A stretch of DNA of 64,000 bases, taken from contig JAKOQB010000143.1 in assembly GCA_029778535.1 (NCBI GenBank), forward strand, positions 124,001-188,000, read 5' to 3'. This stretch comes from Pseudomonadota bacterium (GTDB lineage Bacteria; Pseudomonadota; Gammaproteobacteria; Burkholderiales; Burkholderiaceae_F). Shown here in pieces: positions 40,087-48,108 of this stretch (its first letter is position 1; the number at the start of each line of letters is the position of its first letter). The notes below the pieces were generated by a model, which ran no database searches, was not told the DNA's origin, and worked only from the letters and a program-made list of their open reading frames with translations. Both the position numbers and the translations under genes were made by a program.

Positions 40087-40527
40087 ATGTACAAGCGCAT
40101 CCTGCTGGCCTACGACGGCTCGGAGTCCGGGCAGAAGGCGCTGCTCGACTCGCACGACATCGCGCAGTGGAGCAAATCCGAGATCTTCCTGATCGCGGTG
40201 ATGCCGAGCCCGACCTCGACCTATGTCGGCCTCGACAGCGGCGCCTACGTCGGCGTGTACGAGGAGGAAGAAAAGCAGAAGTACAAGGACATCCTCGACG
40301 ATGGCCTGCGCCGGCTCGCGGAGGCGGGCCATACTGCGCGCGGCGAGGTGCTGGTCGGCGACACGGTGCGCGAGATCACCGCCTACGCGAAGAAGATCGA
40401 CGCCGACCTGATCGTCGTCGGCCACAAGCATCTGGACAGCTGGGCCGCGCGCTGGTGGCGCGGCTCGACCTCGCCGGCGCTGATCGAGCACGCGCCGTGC
40501 AGCGTGCTGGTGGTGATCACCCGCTGA
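40087..40527 (+). CDS. Universal stress protein, UspA family
   Basis: A 146-residue single-domain Usp (MYKRILLAYDGSESGQKA), cytosolic and induced by stress or starvation in known relatives. The C-terminal ATP-binding signature G-x2-G-x9-G-S/T is incomplete: VVGHKHLDSWAARWWRGSTS keeps the first Gly and the final GST but lacks the second Gly. It may therefore be of the non-ATP-binding type. It follows bdhA by 30 nt on the same strand. Confidence 0.9.
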   Translation: MYKRILLAYDGSESGQKALLDSHDIAQWSKSEIFLIAVMPSPTSTYVGLDSGAYVGVYEEEEKQKYKDILDDGLRRLAEAGHTARGEVLVGDTVREITAYAKKIDADLIVVGHKHLDSWAARWWRGSTSPALIEHAPCSVLVVITR

Positions 40528-40560
40528 GCAGCGCGCCGCGCCGGCCGCGAACAAGGTGCG

Positions 40561-43029
40561 TCAGTAAGGCTGCAGCGGTTCGACCTGCGGCTCCGACTGG
40601 TAGGCGGGCAGCTCGTCGCCGCCTTCGGGCGCTTGCGTCATCGGGCCCGGCCGGTTGTGCCAGTAGCGCGCGCGGTCGCTGCGCATCGATTCGACCTCGA
40701 CCGAACCGTCGGCGCGCAGCCGCCACTGGGTCGCGCCCGCATGGTCGGTCCGCACCGCCCGGGCGCCTGACGCGGCGTAGCGCTCGACCACCTCGACGGC
40801 CGGATGGCCGAAGCGATTGCGATAACCCGCCTGGTAGACGACCCAGGCGGGTCGCGCGGCCTCGACGAAGGCGTCGCTCGACGAATGACGGCTGCCATGA
40901 TGGGGCGCGCTGACCAGCGTCACGGCGAGGTCCGGATGGCGTGCGCCGAGCTCCGCCTCTTCGCGCGCCGGCAGGTCGCCGGTCAACAGCACGCGGTGCG
41001 GCCCGCTGCGCGCCTCGACCACGCAGCTCATCGCGTTGGTCGACAGCGCGCGCTCGTAATCGCCGGTGGAAGGTCGCAGCACGCGCAGTTCGAGCGCGCC
41101 GAGCGTGAGCGTCTGCCCGTCGCTGCAGCGGGTCACCGGCGGCCCGACTCTCAGCATCGGATGATCGGTACGGACCGAAGTCCACACGCGCTCGACCGGC
41201 AGGCTGCGCAGCAGCGACGCCGTGCCGCCGGAATGGTCACTGTCCAGGTGCGAGACCACCAGCAGGTCCAGACGATCGATGCCTCGCCACCGCAGGTACG
41301 GCGCAATCACGCGCGCGCCGGCGTCAGTTTCCGGCGAATAGCGCGGCCCGGTGTCGTACAGCACCGCGTGCTCACCCGATTCGGCCAGCAGCGCCATGCC
41401 CTGGCCGACATCGAGCGCCGTCACCCACAGGTCGCCCGCTGCCGGCCGCGCCGGCGGCCAGGCGAACATCGGCACGAACCAGACGATCGCGATCCAGCGC
41501 AGCGGCCAGCCGCGCGGCGCGAGCAACCAGATCACCGCGGCAACTGCCAGCAGCAGCGCCCACCACGGCGGCGCGGCGATGGCGATACTGGCCCACGGCA
41601 GCGCCACGCTCCATTGCAGCGCCTCCGCGAGCTGGGCAAACAGCCAGTGCGCGATCGCCAGACAGGGCAGCGCAAGCGCCGCCAATGGCTCCGGCAGCAC
41701 GACCAACAGCCCCGCCAGCAGCGCCAGCGGCGTCACGATCAGACTCACCAGCGGAATCGCGAGCGCGTTGGCGAGCGGCGACACGATCGACACCTGCTGG
41801 AACAGCGCGATCGTCAGCGGCACCAGCGCCAGCGTGACGGCGCCCTGGATGCGCGCCGCTTCGCGCAACTGCGCGCGCCAGCCGGACGGAACAACGGGTC
41901 GACCCGCGACGACGTGGAAGATCGCCGCGACCGCACCGAACGACAGCCAGAAGCCGGGCGCGATCGCCGCCCACGGGTCGAGCAGGCAGACGACCGCCGC
42001 GGCGATCGCCAGCGTGGTGAACGCGCGCGCATGCCGGCGCGCGAGCAGCGCGAGCGCGACGGTGGCCAGCATGAAGAACGTGCGCTGCGCCGGAACGCCC
42101 CATCCGGCGAGCAGGCAGTAGGCGAGCGCGGCGAGCAGCGCGGCCAGCGCCGCCGCGCTCTGCGCCGGCGCGACCGCCAGCAAGCGGCGCGAGCGGCGCC
42201 ACGCGAGGCTCGCGGCGGCCGCGGCCAGCCCCGCGAGCATCGTGATGTGCAGGCCGGAGATCGACACCAGGTGCGAAATGCCGGTGCGATTGAACAGCGT
42301 CCAGTCTTCCTCGCGGATCGCGCGCTGATCGCCGAGCACGAGCGCGATCAGGACGCCGCCGTAGCGCTCGCTCTGCAGACGCTGCTGCAGCCGTTCGCGC
42401 AGTTCATGCCGGCCGCGGTCGATCAGCGCGCCGGGATCCCGGACCATCGCGTCGAGCCGTCGCGGCGCGCCGTCGCCTGCCGCGTCGCGCACGTAGCCGC
42501 TGGCGCGCAGGTTGCGCTCGATCATCCACGCCTCGAAGTCGAATCCGCCCGGATTCAACACGCCGTGCGGACGCTTCAGTCGCACCGTGAAGCGCCAGCG
42601 CTCGGCCGGCCGCACCACGGCGCCGGCGTCGTACCACGCGAGCGAAATGCGCGCGGGCACATGGATGCCGGGCGATTCGACGCGTTCGACTTCGAACTCG
42701 AAGCGCGTGCCGCGCTCGAGCTGCGCCGGCAGGCTCGAGATCAGGCCGACGATGCAAACGTCCTTGCCTTCGTCCTCGAAGCGCAGCTCGTCGGCGAGCC
42801 GCACGGTCGCGATCGACGCAGCCCATGCGAATCCGAGCGCGACGGCCGCTGCGGACTGCACCGCGAGCGCGCTGTTCGGAGACAGCCACCGGCGCGCCGC
42901 GCGCGTCAGCGCCAGCGTCGCCAGCGCAGCCAACCCGCCGAGCGCGATCGTGCCCTTGCCCGGCAGCGCGGACTGCAGCTGCAGCCACAGCACCCCGGCG
43001 ACGAACGCCACCAGCGGCGCCGGGTGCAT
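40561..43029 (-). CDS. comEC: ComEC/Rec2 DNA uptake channel protein
   Basis: Inner-membrane channel for single-stranded DNA in natural transformation. The 822-residue protein has an N-terminal DUF4131 region with membrane helices, the central Competence domain with multiple membrane segments (GISHLVSISGLHITMLAGLAA near 260), and a C-terminal metallo-beta-lactamase-like domain with VVSHLDSDHSGG near 593. No other competence gene is in this window. The C-terminal tail ends in a short Pro/Glu-rich stretch. Start MHPAPLVAF fits the family. Confidence 0.95.
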   Translation of the reverse strand: MHPAPLVAFVAGVLWLQLQSALPGKGTIALGGLAALATLALTRAARRWLSPNSALAVQSAAAVALGFAWAASIATVRLADELRFEDEGKDVCIVGLISSLPAQLERGTRFEFEVERVESPGIHVPARISLAWYDAGAVVRPAERWRFTVRLKRPHGVLNPGGFDFEAWMIERNLRASGYVRDAAGDGAPRRLDAMVRDPGALIDRGRHELRERLQQRLQSERYGGVLIALVLGDQRAIREEDWTLFNRTGISHLVSISGLHITMLAGLAAAAASLAWRRSRRLLAVAPAQSAAALAALLAALAYCLLAGWGVPAQRTFFMLATVALALLARRHARAFTTLAIAAAVVCLLDPWAAIAPGFWLSFGAVAAIFHVVAGRPVVPSGWRAQLREAARIQGAVTLALVPLTIALFQQVSIVSPLANALAIPLVSLIVTPLALLAGLLVVLPEPLAALALPCLAIAHWLFAQLAEALQWSVALPWASIAIAAPPWWALLLAVAAVIWLLAPRGWPLRWIAIVWFVPMFAWPPARPAAGDLWVTALDVGQGMALLAESGEHAVLYDTGPRYSPETDAGARVIAPYLRWRGIDRLDLLVVSHLDSDHSGGTASLLRSLPVERVWTSVRTDHPMLRVGPPVTRCSDGQTLTLGALELRVLRPSTGDYERALSTNAMSCVVEARSGPHRVLLTGDLPAREEAELGARHPDLAVTLVSAPHHGSRHSSSDAFVEAARPAWVVYQAGYRNRFGHPAVEVVERYAASGARAVRTDHAGATQWRLRADGSVEVESMRSDRARYWHNRPGPMTQAPEGGDELPAYQSEPQVEPLQPY

Positions 43030-43112
43030 GTCAGTGCCGCCCGGCCGTCCGCAGGTACTGACACGTCCCCTTGGGAGGCAACGCGCAGTGCGAACGTGGG
43101 GGCGGTTTCATC

Positions 43113-43919
43113 CTAGGTCGCGGACGACGCGAGGACAGCCGCCAGACGCGGCAGTGCGGCACAGGCGTTGGCGCGATTGCGCTCGGCCACGCCCGCCACG
43201 TCGCGCGCGCGCAGCTCGGCGAGCGTCGCACCGTACCGCGCCAGCTGATATGGTTCGTTGCGCAGCGTCGGCCCGCCGCGCAACCACTGCGGCGGTATGT
43301 CCGGCGCGTCGGTCTCCAGCACCCATGCGTCGTCCGGCAGCGTGGCCGCGAAGCGCCGGATGCGCAGCGAACCGTCGTAGGTCATCGCGCCGCCGAAGCC
43401 GAGCCTGAATCCGCGCTGCAGCAGCCGCTGCGCCTGGTCGTCACTGCCGTTGAACGCGTGCGCGATGCCGCCGCGCAGGTCGACGCGGCGCAGGTACTTC
43501 AGCAGGTCGTCGGCGGAGCGGCGCACGTGCAGGATCACCGGCAGGTCGTGGCGGCGCGCGATCTTCAGCTGCTCGGCGTAGAACCACTGTTGGCGCTCGC
43601 GCGGCGGTGTCTGGACGTAGTTGTCGAGCCCGATCTCGCCGATCGCGACGAAACGCGGATCGTCGAGCGCCTCCTCGACCGCCGCGCGCATTCGCCCGAT
43701 GTCGCTGTGCCCGGCGCGATCGACGTACAGCGGATGGATGCCGAGCGCGTAGGCATAGCGATGCCGGTGCGCGCACTCCTTCACGCGCGCAAAGGCCGCG
43801 CACTCGACGGCGGGAATCACCATCATCGACACGCCCGCCGTGCGCGCGCGCGCCACCACTTCGTCGCGGTCGACGTCGAATTCGGGAACGTCGAGATGAC
43901 AGTGCGTATCGAGCCACAT
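43113..43919 (-). CDS. tatD: TatD-family metal-dependent hydrolase
   Basis: A 268-residue amidohydrolase-fold protein with the metal-binding DTHCHLD (residues 4-10), a conserved GEIGLD, histidines in LPVILHVRRS and the terminal acidic ETDAPDIPP. TatD proteins act as Mg-dependent 3'-5' DNases. It diverges from the DUF2062 gene, and an inverted repeat arm lies directly before its start codon with no visible Shine-Dalgarno sequence. Confidence 0.93.
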   Translation of the reverse strand: MWLDTHCHLDVPEFDVDRDEVVARARTAGVSMMVIPAVECAAFARVKECAHRHRYAYALGIHPLYVDRAGHSDIGRMRAAVEEALDDPRFVAIGEIGLDNYVQTPPRERQQWFYAEQLKIARRHDLPVILHVRRSADDLLKYLRRVDLRGGIAHAFNGSDDQAQRLLQRGFRLGFGGAMTYDGSLRIRRFAATLPDDAWVLETDAPDIPPQWLRGGPTLRNEPYQLARYGATLAELRARDVAGVAERNRANACAALPRLAAVLASSAT

Positions 43920-43921
43920 CG

Positions 43922-44059
43922 GCGGATCGCGGATTGAGGATTGCGAAGGCTACAGCCTGCAGTGGTCGTGCCGCGAAACTACACTGTGGCAAAGGCTGGT
44001 TCAACCACCACAGCCATTCGACGTTTTGAGCTTGGCGCAATCCGCAATCCGCGATCCGC
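43922..44059. repeat. 24-bp inverted repeat flanking a 90-bp spacer
   Basis: The arms 43922-43945 and 44036-44059 are inverted copies matching at 23 of 24 positions. Each is built from repeated GATTGCG-like words. They end 2 nt and 1 nt from the start codons of the divergent tatD and DUF2062 genes. The enclosed 90 bp is less GC-rich than the surroundings and holds small hairpins (AGGCT/AGCCT, TGGTT/AACCA). I see no protein frame in it. Confidence 0.75.
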
Positions 44060-44060
44060 A

Positions 44061-44618
44061 ATGCCCAGAAAGTTCTTCAAACGCTACATGCCGAGCGCGG
44101 ACAAGGTGCGCGAGGTCAAGGCGTTCCGGCTGTTCGGGGAGCGGATCTTCCATCCGGCGCTGTGGCATTTGAATCGTCGCACGGCGGCGGGCGGCGTGGC
44201 GATCGGGCTGTTCTGCGGGCTGATCCCGGGACCGTTCCAGATGCTGGGCGCCGGCATCGCCGCGCTGCTGTTGCGGATGAACCTGCCGATCGCGCTGCTG
44301 ACCACGCTGTACACGAATCCGCTGACGATCGTTCCGCTGTATCTGATCGCGTACCAGCTCGGCAGCTTCGTGCTCGGTGCGACCCGCGGCGCCCAGCCCC
44401 AGCCGCCGCCGGACTGGGTGTGGACGCAGCCCGCGGCATCGGCCGAGGCGTTCGGCCGCTGGATGCTGAGCCTGGGCGCGCCGCTTGCGCTCGGCGTGGT
44501 GCTGCTGGCGTCGCTGCTTTCGGCGTGCGGCTACGTGATCGTGCGCTTGATCTGGAACGTGCACCTGCGCCACGCGTGGCACGCGCGCCGCAAGCGCCGT
44601 GCCGGGAGCCGCGCATGA
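44061..44618 (+). CDS. DUF2062 family membrane protein
   Basis: A 185-residue protein starting MPRKFFKRYMPSADKV, the common start of DUF2062 proteins. It contains three hydrophobic segments (about 45-85 with GVAIGLFCGLIPGPFQMLGAG, 90-115, and 145-170). Function is unknown; the family often sits near envelope or lipoprotein-export genes, as here near lolCD. The start is directly behind an inverted-repeat arm and has no obvious ribosome binding site. The stop overlaps the next ATG. Confidence 0.88.
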   Translation: MPRKFFKRYMPSADKVREVKAFRLFGERIFHPALWHLNRRTAAGGVAIGLFCGLIPGPFQMLGAGIAALLLRMNLPIALLTTLYTNPLTIVPLYLIAYQLGSFVLGATRGAQPQPPPDWVWTQPAASAEAFGRWMLSLGAPLALGVVLLASLLSACGYVIVRLIWNVHLRHAWHARRKRRAGSRA

Positions 44619-44968
44619 TGCCCGTCCTGCGGCGCGCCTGGCCGCTGCTGCTGGCGGCGCTGATCGGCTACACGCTCGACCTCGATGCGATCGCCTTCGG
44701 CGCGACGCTGGGCGTCGGCGCGTTCGTCGCGCTGCGGCTGGCGCGCCGTGCGCTGCCGTTCAAGTTCGGCGCCCTCGCGCTCGCGGGCGCCGTCGCGTTC
44801 GGTTTCATCGTCGCCGTGCTGGCCGCGCTGCACGGAATGCCGGTGCGCGAACTGATGGCCAGCGGCGCTGCGGCTGTTCTGCTGCCGAAGATCCTCGGCG
44901 TGGCCGCCGTGATGCTCGCGGTGCTCGGCGTGGCTTGCCTGCTGTGGGGCTCGTTCGCCGACAACTGA
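44615..44968 (+). CDS. Small hydrophobic membrane protein
   Basis: A 117-residue protein with about four predicted membrane segments (WPLLLAALIGYTLDL, ATLGVGAFVALRL, ALALAGAVAFGFIVAVLAAL, VAAVMLAVLGVACLLWG). I do not recognise a family. ATG 44615 overlaps the DUF2062 stop (ATGA), so it is translationally coupled to it and probably works with it. The gene converges on lolD. Confidence 0.75.
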   Translation: MMPVLRRAWPLLLAALIGYTLDLDAIAFGATLGVGAFVALRLARRALPFKFGALALAGAVAFGFIVAVLAALHGMPVRELMASGAAAVLLPKILGVAAVMLAVLGVACLLWGSFADN

Positions 44969-44978
44969 CGAGCGCGGT

Positions 44979-45656
44979 CTACTCCGCGGACAGCACGCCG
45001 TCGCGCAGCCGCGTCGTGCGGTCGCACTTCGCCGCCAGCTCCGGATCGTGCGTGACGATCACGATCGCGGTGCCGCGGCTGCGCGCGAGCGACAGGAAGA
45101 CGTCAAACACGCCGCGCGCGGTGTCGCGGTCAAGGTTGCCGGTCGGCTCGTCGGCGAGCACGCACGCGGGCCCGGTGACGATCGCGCGCGCGATCGCGGT
45201 GCGCTGGCGCTCGCCGCCCGACAGCTCGGCCGGATGATGGTGCAGCCGCTCGCCGAGCCCGACCGCGCCGAGCGCGGCAGCCGCCTGCTCGCGGGCCTGC
45301 GCCAGCGGCAGGCGCCGGATCGAAAGCGGCATCGCCACGTTGTCGAGCGCAGTGAACTCCGGCAACAGATGATGGAACTGGTAGACGAAGCCGAGCTCGC
45401 GGTTGCGCAGGTCGCCGCGCTCGCGCTCGCCGAGCCCGGCGACATCGCGCCCGCCGATCCGCACCGCGCCGCGATCGACCGCATCCAGTCCTCCCAGGCA
45501 GTGCAGCAGCGTGCTCTTGCCGGAGCCGGACGCGCCGACGATCGCGATCACCTCGCCGCGCGCGACCTCGAGGTCGGCGCCCTTGAGCACCTCGACCGCG
45601 AGGTTGTCCTCGCGGTAGGCCTTGTAGATGCCGCGCGCCGAGATGACTTCAGTCAT
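44979..45656 (-). CDS. lolD: Lipoprotein-releasing ABC transporter ATPase LolD
   Basis: ATPase that powers release of outer-membrane lipoproteins from the inner membrane to LolA. The 225-residue protein has Walker [10 protein letters not shown] (41-49), the signature LSGGERQR (near 141), Walker [11 protein letters not shown] (near 161) and the switch His in VTHD. ATG 45656 ([10 protein letters not shown]) is preferred; a GTG at 45731 overlapping the lolC stop would add 25 residues unlike the family. It lies downstream of the permease gene. Confidence 0.95.
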   Translation of the reverse strand: MTEVISARGIYKAYREDNLAVEVLKGADLEVARGEVIAIVGASGSGKSTLLHCLGGLDAVDRGAVRIGGRDVAGLGERERGDLRNRELGFVYQFHHLLPEFTALDNVAMPLSIRRLPLAQAREQAAAALGAVGLGERLHHHPAELSGGERQRTAIARAIVTGPACVLADEPTGNLDRDTARGVFDVFLSLARSRGTAIVIVTHDPELAAKCDRTTRLRDGVLSAE

Positions 45657-45727
45657 GGGAGGCGACGCGCTCTGCCCTTGCCTCGCTCCGGTCGAGGGAG
45701 AGGGAAATTGCACGGACGGCTGCGCCG

Positions 45728-46984
45728 TCACTCATACCGCAGCGCTTCGGCCGGTCGCGTGCGCGCGGCGCGCCAGCTCGGGTAGAGCGTCGCCACCAGC
45801 GACAGCACGAGCGAGATGAGCGCGATCGGCACGATGTCGCTCGTGCGCGGATCGGACGGCAGCTCGTTCAGGAAGTAGATGTCCTTGGGCAGGAACTGCA
45901 CGCCGAACGCGTGCTCGATCGCGGACACGATCAAGTCGAGGTTGTTCGCCAGCAGCAGGCCGAGGCCGACGCCGGCGAGCGTTCCGAACACGCCGATCAG
46001 CGCGCCCTGCACGATGAACACCGTCATCACGCTGCCCGGGCTGGCGCCGAGCGTGCGCAGGATCGCGATGTCGGACTGCTTCTCCGTCACCGTCATCACC
46101 AGCGTCGATACGAGGTTGAAGGCGGCCACCGCGACGATCAGCGTGAGGATGATGAACATCATCCGCTTCTCCGTCTTCACCGCGGCGAAGTAGGTGCGGT
46201 TCTGGCGCGACCAGTCGCGCACCAGCACGTCGGGGCCGAGCGTGCGAGCGAGCTGCTCGGCCACCTGCGGCGCGGCGAGCGCGTCCTTCAGCTTCAGCCG
46301 CACCCCCGTCGGGCCGTCAACGCGGAACATCTTCTCGGCGTCGTCGATGTGGATCAGCGCCAGCGTGCTGTCGAATTCGTAGTGACCGGACTCGAACACG
46401 CCGACCACGCGGAACTGCTTCAGCCGCGGGATCACGCCCGCCGGCGTCACGTTGCCCTGCGGCGCGAGCAGCGTGATCTTGTCGCCGACGGTGACGCCGA
46501 GCGCGCGCGCCAGCTCGATCCCCGGCACGATGCCGAACTCGCCCGGCGCGAGGTCGCCGATGCGGCCGCTCGGCAGATGAACGACGATGTCGGACACGCC
46601 GCCTTCCACCGCCGGATCGATGCCGCGGACCAGCGCGCCGCGCACCACGTCGCCACGGGTCAGCATCGCCTGTGCGTTCACGTACGGCGCTGCCGCCAGC
46701 ACCGCGGGATTCTGCAGCGCGCGCTGCGCCAGTTGCCGCCAGTCGCCGAGGGCGCCGCTGTACGACGACAGCTCGATGTCCGATACGACCGCCAGCATGC
46801 GGTCGCGCACTTCCTTGGTGAAGCCGTTCATCACCGACAGCACGACGATCAGCGCCGCAACGCCGAGCATGATGCCCCCCATCGAGATCGCCGAAATGAA
46901 CGAGATGAAACCGTTGCGCCGGCGCGCGCGTCGACCCGCGCGCGTGTAGCGCAGACCGATGCGGACTTCGTAGGGAATGTTCAA
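45728..46984 (-). CDS. lolC: Lipoprotein-releasing ABC transporter permease LolC/LolE
   Basis: Inner-membrane permease of the Lol system. The 418-residue protein has one membrane helix near the N-terminus ([23 protein letters not shown]), a large periplasmic MacB-like domain (about 50-270) and three C-terminal helices ([54 protein letters not shown]). The start is TTG at 46984 ([13 protein letters not shown]), chosen by family alignment; no Shine-Dalgarno is visible before it. Only one permease gene is present, as in several betaproteobacteria. Confidence 0.93.
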   Translation of the reverse strand: MNIPYEVRIGLRYTRAGRRARRRNGFISFISAISMGGIMLGVAALIVVLSVMNGFTKEVRDRMLAVVSDIELSSYSGALGDWRQLAQRALQNPAVLAAAPYVNAQAMLTRGDVVRGALVRGIDPAVEGGVSDIVVHLPSGRIGDLAPGEFGIVPGIELARALGVTVGDKITLLAPQGNVTPAGVIPRLKQFRVVGVFESGHYEFDSTLALIHIDDAEKMFRVDGPTGVRLKLKDALAAPQVAEQLARTLGPDVLVRDWSRQNRTYFAAVKTEKRMMFIILTLIVAVAAFNLVSTLVMTVTEKQSDIAILRTLGASPGSVMTVFIVQGALIGVFGTLAGVGLGLLLANNLDLIVSAIEHAFGVQFLPKDIYFLNELPSDPRTSDIVPIALISLVLSLVATLYPSWRAARTRPAEALRYE

Positions 46985-47046
46985 GGGGCGGTTTCGGAAG
47001 CGCGGCGATTCTAGCGGTACGAAGGCACGTCCGTAGAATCGATGCG

Positions 47047-48108
47047 ATGAGGTGGTTTGTCGTCGTGGCGGGCAGTTTGGTTCCCGCACCGCTGGCTGCG
47101 GACATCGTCGCTTCGGCGCGCACCGCGGAATTCGCGCGCTGGCTGGCGCGCGCCGGCCGTGCGCGCGACGATGCCGTGCCCGGGGCCACGACCGGCGCGA
47201 CGCATCTGTCCTGGCTGTGGCGTGCGTTCGGGGGCGGCGCGCATCCGGTGACCGCGCCGTACGCGTGGCGCGCACTCGGCCGCGCGAGCGCGCTGCTGCC
47301 CGACGACGGGTCGCAGTGGTGGCACTGCGATCCGATCCACATCGACGTCGGACGCGACGAGTTGCTGGTCGGCCGCGCCGCGGACGCGCTGCTGACCGAG
47401 ACCGAGGCCGATGGGCTCGCCGCCGACGCCGATGCGGTGCTGCGCGAGCACGAGGCGCTGCTCAAGCGCTTGCGCCGCGACGCGTGGTTCGTGCAGACGG
47501 ACCGAGCGTGGCGGCTCGAGACCGTGCCGCTGTCAGCGGCACGCGGTCAGCCGCTCGGCGCGTGCCTGCCGACCGGTGCGGACGCGGCTCGCTGGCGCAA
47601 GGTTCTGACCGAGATCCAGGTGCGCTGGCATCAGCACGCGGTCAACGACGCGCGTGAGCAGCGCGGGCTGCAGCCGGTCAACGGCGTGTGGTTGCACGGC
47701 GGCGGCGCGTGGGCGCCGCTGCCGCGCGCCCCCTTCGCGACGATCGTCTCCGGTGACGCGGTGCTGCGCGGCTGGGCGCTCGCGGCCGGACTGCCGCCCG
47801 CGGCCATTCACGACGACGACGCGGCGCCGGATTCGAACGGCGACGCGGTGTCGCTGTGGACCGATCTGCTGGAGCCGGCTTCGTTCGAGTCGTGGGGCGT
47901 GTGGCTCGAACGCCTGCGCGAAATCGAGGTACGGCTCGGCCGGCTGCGCGATCGCGCCTTCGGCGCCGGGTTCGATCGCATCGAGCTCGTGCTGTGCGGC
48001 CGCCGCAGCGTGCGCTTGCTGACGCTGCGCAAGCGCGACGCGCTGCGCTTCTGGCGCCGCGCGTCGCTGGGCACGCTGGCGCAATTGCTCGCGGAGCCGT
48101 CGGCCTGA
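47047..48108 (+). CDS. COG4255-type conserved protein
   Basis: A 353-residue soluble protein of the group often annotated as RpfE-type regulator or phosphoglycerate-mutase-like and found before recJ in Burkholderiales. Landmarks are DGSQWWHCDPIHIDVGRDEL (near 92) and PVNGVWLHGGG (near 215), distantly reminiscent of the alkaline-phosphatase superfamily. Function is unknown. A -10-like TAGAAT ends 7 nt before the ATG with no Shine-Dalgarno, so the mRNA may be leaderless. The stop overlaps the recJ start (TGATG). Confidence 0.78.
   Translation: MRWFVVVAGSLVPAPLAADIVASARTAEFARWLARAGRARDDAVPGATTGATHLSWLWRAFGGGAHPVTAPYAWRALGRASALLPDDGSQWWHCDPIHIDVGRDELLVGRAADALLTETEADGLAADADAVLREHEALLKRLRRDAWFVQTDRAWRLETVPLSAARGQPLGACLPTGADAARWRKVLTEIQVRWHQHAVNDAREQRGLQPVNGVWLHGGGAWAPLPRAPFATIVSGDAVLRGWALAAGLPPAAIHDDDAAPDSNGDAVSLWTDLLEPASFESWGVWLERLREIEVRLGRLRDRAFGAGFDRIELVLCGRRSVRLLTLRKRDALRFWRRASLGTLAQLLAEPSA

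Noticed and set aside
45657-45731. Longer lolD from GTG 45731 overlapping the lolC stop
   Set aside because: The extra 25 residues do not resemble LolD, and ATG 45656 gives the usual length.
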